IMG/VR virus record: IMGVR_UViG_3300025108_000439
Location: 1-21,680 of that record
Strand: one strand, 5' to 3'
Source: a virus
DNA length: 21,680 nt
Both the position numbers and the translations under genes were made by a program. Below are positions 19,833-21,680 of the stretch, piece after piece. How positions within the stretch are numbered: the stretch's first letter is position 1; each line of letters begins with the position of its first letter. The notes under the pieces were generated by a model, which saw only the letters and a program-made list of their open reading frames with translations, was not told the DNA's origin and ran no database searches.

Positions 19833-20591
19833 ATGAGCGGGAATAATTATATCAAGGACACACTAAAAGATGTGTTAAAGCATACGCACAACTTAGGCAT
19901 CTTTGAGATGGTTAAAGTTACAGGAACTGCAACGGAGACTAGTATTGAAACAGTCGATGCAGATAAAACTGTTATCTTCAAAGGCAAAACAGTTAATCCT
20001 GTCCCTGACTTTGTTGATGCAACTGTAGGTTTAAGCAGAATGAATGTGCTAGATGGGTACTTGAAGTATCCAGACTTTGATGATGCTGATGCTACAGTAC
20101 AAGTTGTTAAGCAGGACCGTAATGGTGTTGATGTACCAACTGAAGTAGAGTTTATATCACAAGCAGGTACAGATGCACATTATAGATTTATGTTAGCAGA
20201 CGTTGTTAACCAGCAACTTAAAGAGATTAAGTTTAAAGGTGCAGAGTTTGATATTAACATTGTGCCTAGTGCAAAGAACTTAAAAGACTTAGGATATTTT
20301 AATGGTGTGCTTAGTCAGTTCGAAAGTACATTTAGTCCAAGAACAGAAGATGGCAAACTGTATTTTTATATAGGTGATGCCGGTGGTGACAGAACTAAGA
20401 TTTTAGTTAACGAAGCACCCGACGGTACAATGACACATGAGTTTCATTGGCCACTAGACATCGTGCTAAGAATACTTAGACTCGGTGACAATGCAAATTG
20501 TGTATTAAGCATTAATGCTAAAGGATTACTACAGATTATTGTAGACAGTGGTATTGGGACATACACATACTTACTACCTGCGAAGAACTAA
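19833..20591 (+). CDS. 45: Probable DNA polymerase sliding clamp (gp45-like), 252 aa
   Basis: The ATG at 19833 has a CAGGAG site (about 19821-19826). The product is close in size to T4 gp45 (228). The N-terminus (YIKDTLKDVLKHTHNLGIFE) resembles the opening helix of phage clamps. VDATVGLSRMNVLDGYLKYP at about 62-81 corresponds to the D-L-N-x-F-L-G-x-L segment. The C-terminal part (NCVLSINAKGLLQIIVDSGI, then TYTYLLPA) has the beta pattern that closes clamp domains. The clamp would ring the DNA and tether gp43; in T4 it also activates late transcription, which fits the many late promoters here. The position just downstream of the polymerase group supports the call. Overall similarity to gp45 is low by eye. 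Confidence 0.88.
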   Translation: MSGNNYIKDTLKDVLKHTHNLGIFEMVKVTGTATETSIETVDADKTVIFKGKTVNPVPDFVDATVGLSRMNVLDGYLKYPDFDDADATVQVVKQDRNGVDVPTEVEFISQAGTDAHYRFMLADVVNQQLKEIKFKGAEFDINIVPSAKNLKDLGYFNGVLSQFESTFSPRTEDGKLYFYIGDAGGDRTKILVNEAPDGTMTHEFHWPLDIVLRILRLGDNANCVLSINAKGLLQIIVDSGIGTYTYLLPAKN

Positions 20592-20594
20592 TTT

Positions 20595-21680
20595 ATGGAT
20601 GACTTAGGAAAAAAACAACGAGATTATGCAGTCTATCTGCCTGCTGTTAGTAGTTTCTATACTAAGCAGTTAGACAAGATAGTTAATAAAGTACCCGAAA
20701 AGTCTCGGGTGCCTGCAGGTTTCGAACATGGTAATGAAGGTCTCGACTTCTTTAAAGATGAGAACTCTTACTTTCATTATCCATATGGCTTATACTCAGC
20801 CGGTCATGCTCATTTAGATATTACTAAGAGCCATGCTGATGAGCCAATGATACAAGAGCGAGATAGAAATACAGTTAAAGTATTACTAGGCGACTCAGGT
20901 GGATTCCAGATAGCAACAGGTGTTATGAAAATGGATTGGGCAAATGCTAAAGATCCTAATGACCCTGCCAGGACAGCAATCTGTGAAAAGATATTACGTT
21001 GGTTAGAGCATACAGCAGACTGGAGTATGACATTAGACATTCCAGCCTTTGCGGCAGTAGAGCCTCTAAGTAGCAAAACAGGACTAACAGAATTTTCTGA
21101 TACATTGGATATCAGTTTACTTAATTTAGATTACTTTGTACGCAACCGTGTTCCGGGTGCAACAAAGTTTCTAAACGTACTCTCAGGCACAGACGAAGCA
21201 ACGTCTAAAGAATGGTATGAGGCAGTTAAACACTTCTCTGATCCTACTTTTTGTGCTGAAGGTTACGGGGAGGCTAGCAGGGCACTCGAAGGTTACGCCT
21301 TTGCTGGTATTAACATGAAGGACCTTAGTTGTGTTCTAAACCGACTACTTGACCTACGAGCTGACGGCTTGCTGGAAGGAAAGGATTGGATACATTTCTT
21401 AGGTACTGGTAAACTACAATGGGCCTGTTTCTTAACTGCTATTCAGAGACAGTTGCGATTGTATGATAACCCGAACATCACGTTGAGCTTCGATGCCGCC
21501 TCCCCATTCGTTAACACCGCATATGGTCAAACTTATGCACATAACTTCTTTGAGCCAGGTAAGTTTGGATACTTTATGGACAGAGCGTTTGATCAACAAG
21601 CATTAGTAGGCAGTGACTTACCTGCTCCGTTTGGGCATAGTCCTGTGATGGAAAGGCTCACAATGGGCGACTTATGTACA
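20595..21680 (+). CDS. TGT/DpdA-like guanine transglycosylase superfamily protein, 3' partial
   Basis: A frame opens at ATG 20595, 3 bases after the clamp stop, and continues past the right edge (362 codons visible). There is no strong ribosome binding site, so it may be translationally coupled. Its landmarks match the queuine tRNA-ribosyltransferase fold in order: LLGDSGGFQIATG at 97-109 (D100-S-G-G-F-Q105), WSMTLDIPAF at 143-152 (D148), EGYAFAGIN at 232-240 (the GGLAVGE position), HFLGTGKLQW at 267-276 (the YLMGVG position), and LSFDAASPFVNTAYGQ at 297-312, where D300 fits the catalytic nucleophile of the FDCVxPTRxxRxG motif. The usual C-x-C-x2-C zinc site, expected roughly 40 residues after that motif, is not seen by the window end. 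Such enzymes exchange guanine for a 7-deazaguanine in tRNA; the phage DpdA relatives act on DNA. Which applies here is unknown. Confidence 0.85.
   Translation, partial: MDDLGKKQRDYAVYLPAVSSFYTKQLDKIVNKVPEKSRVPAGFEHGNEGLDFFKDENSYFHYPYGLYSAGHAHLDITKSHADEPMIQERDRNTVKVLLGDSGGFQIATGVMKMDWANAKDPNDPARTAICEKILRWLEHTADWSMTLDIPAFAAVEPLSSKTGLTEFSDTLDISLLNLDYFVRNRVPGATKFLNVLSGTDEATSKEWYEAVKHFSDPTFCAEGYGEASRALEGYAFAGINMKDLSCVLNRLLDLRADGLLEGKDWIHFLGTGKLQWACFLTAIQRQLRLYDNPNITLSFDAASPFVNTAYGQTYAHNFFEPGKFGYFMDRAFDQQALVGSDLPAPFGHSPVMERLTMGDLCT

Overview
The window looks like part of the genome of a T4-like (myovirus-type) marine bacteriophage with AT-rich DNA. The evidence is a full-length family B DNA polymerase close in length and motif order to T4 gp43, a probable gp45-type sliding clamp, a probable DsbA-type late-transcription DNA-binding protein, T4-type late promoters (xATAAATA), three phage tRNAs, dense gene packing, and large glycine/threonine-rich virion proteins with modules common in marine T4-like phages. 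The host cannot be read from the sequence. A SAR11-type or other marine alphaproteobacterium is a reasonable guess because of the AT bias and the proteobacterial-type 7Fe ferredoxin, but this is inference.

Layout. Positions 1-6921 hold a rightward block of late structural genes: the end of a collagen-repeat protein, a 676-residue virion protein, an 1116-residue repeat-rich fibre-like protein ending at a strong terminator, and a small late protein of unknown role. A bidirectional terminator (about 6946-6974) separates these from a leftward two-gene cassette (6981-7889): a 7Fe ferredoxin and an unrecognised protein with a weak resemblance to 2OG-Fe(II) oxygenases, both under one late promoter. 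From about 7949 to 12427 a rightward block of small genes is served by closely similar sigma70-like promoters: hypotheticals, a HAD phosphatase-like protein, a protein with a possible OB-like C-terminus, an HExxH metalloprotease-like protein, tRNA-Arg and tRNA-Met/Ile, a methyltransferase, a short-chain dehydrogenase and tRNA-Leu. Positions 12436-15464 are rich in late promoters: two unknown proteins, a leftward sulfotransferase-like gene, an EF-hand membrane protein, and a small acidic protein whose start codon lies in a long inverted repeat around its late promoter. Positions 15468-20591 hold the replication and transcription block: DsbA-like protein, 2OG-Fe(II) dioxygenase, DNA polymerase, small membrane proteins and clamp. 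At the right edge lies a truncated gene that I read as a tRNA-guanine transglycosylase (TGT/DpdA) superfamily member.

How it fits together. Sigma70-like promoters with near-consensus -35 and -10 boxes probably serve early and middle genes, while xATAAATA promoters serve virion and other late genes; dsbA carries both kinds. Most genes have strong AGGAG-type ribosome binding sites, but a few start at or within a couple of bases of the predicted transcript end, suggesting leaderless mRNAs, including that of the DNA polymerase. The most interesting items are the TGT/DpdA-like enzyme (possible 7-deazaguanine modification of phage DNA or tRNA), the inverted repeat around the 15156 start codon (resembling the early-off, late-on control of T4 gene e), the ferredoxin cassette, and the EF-hand membrane protein.
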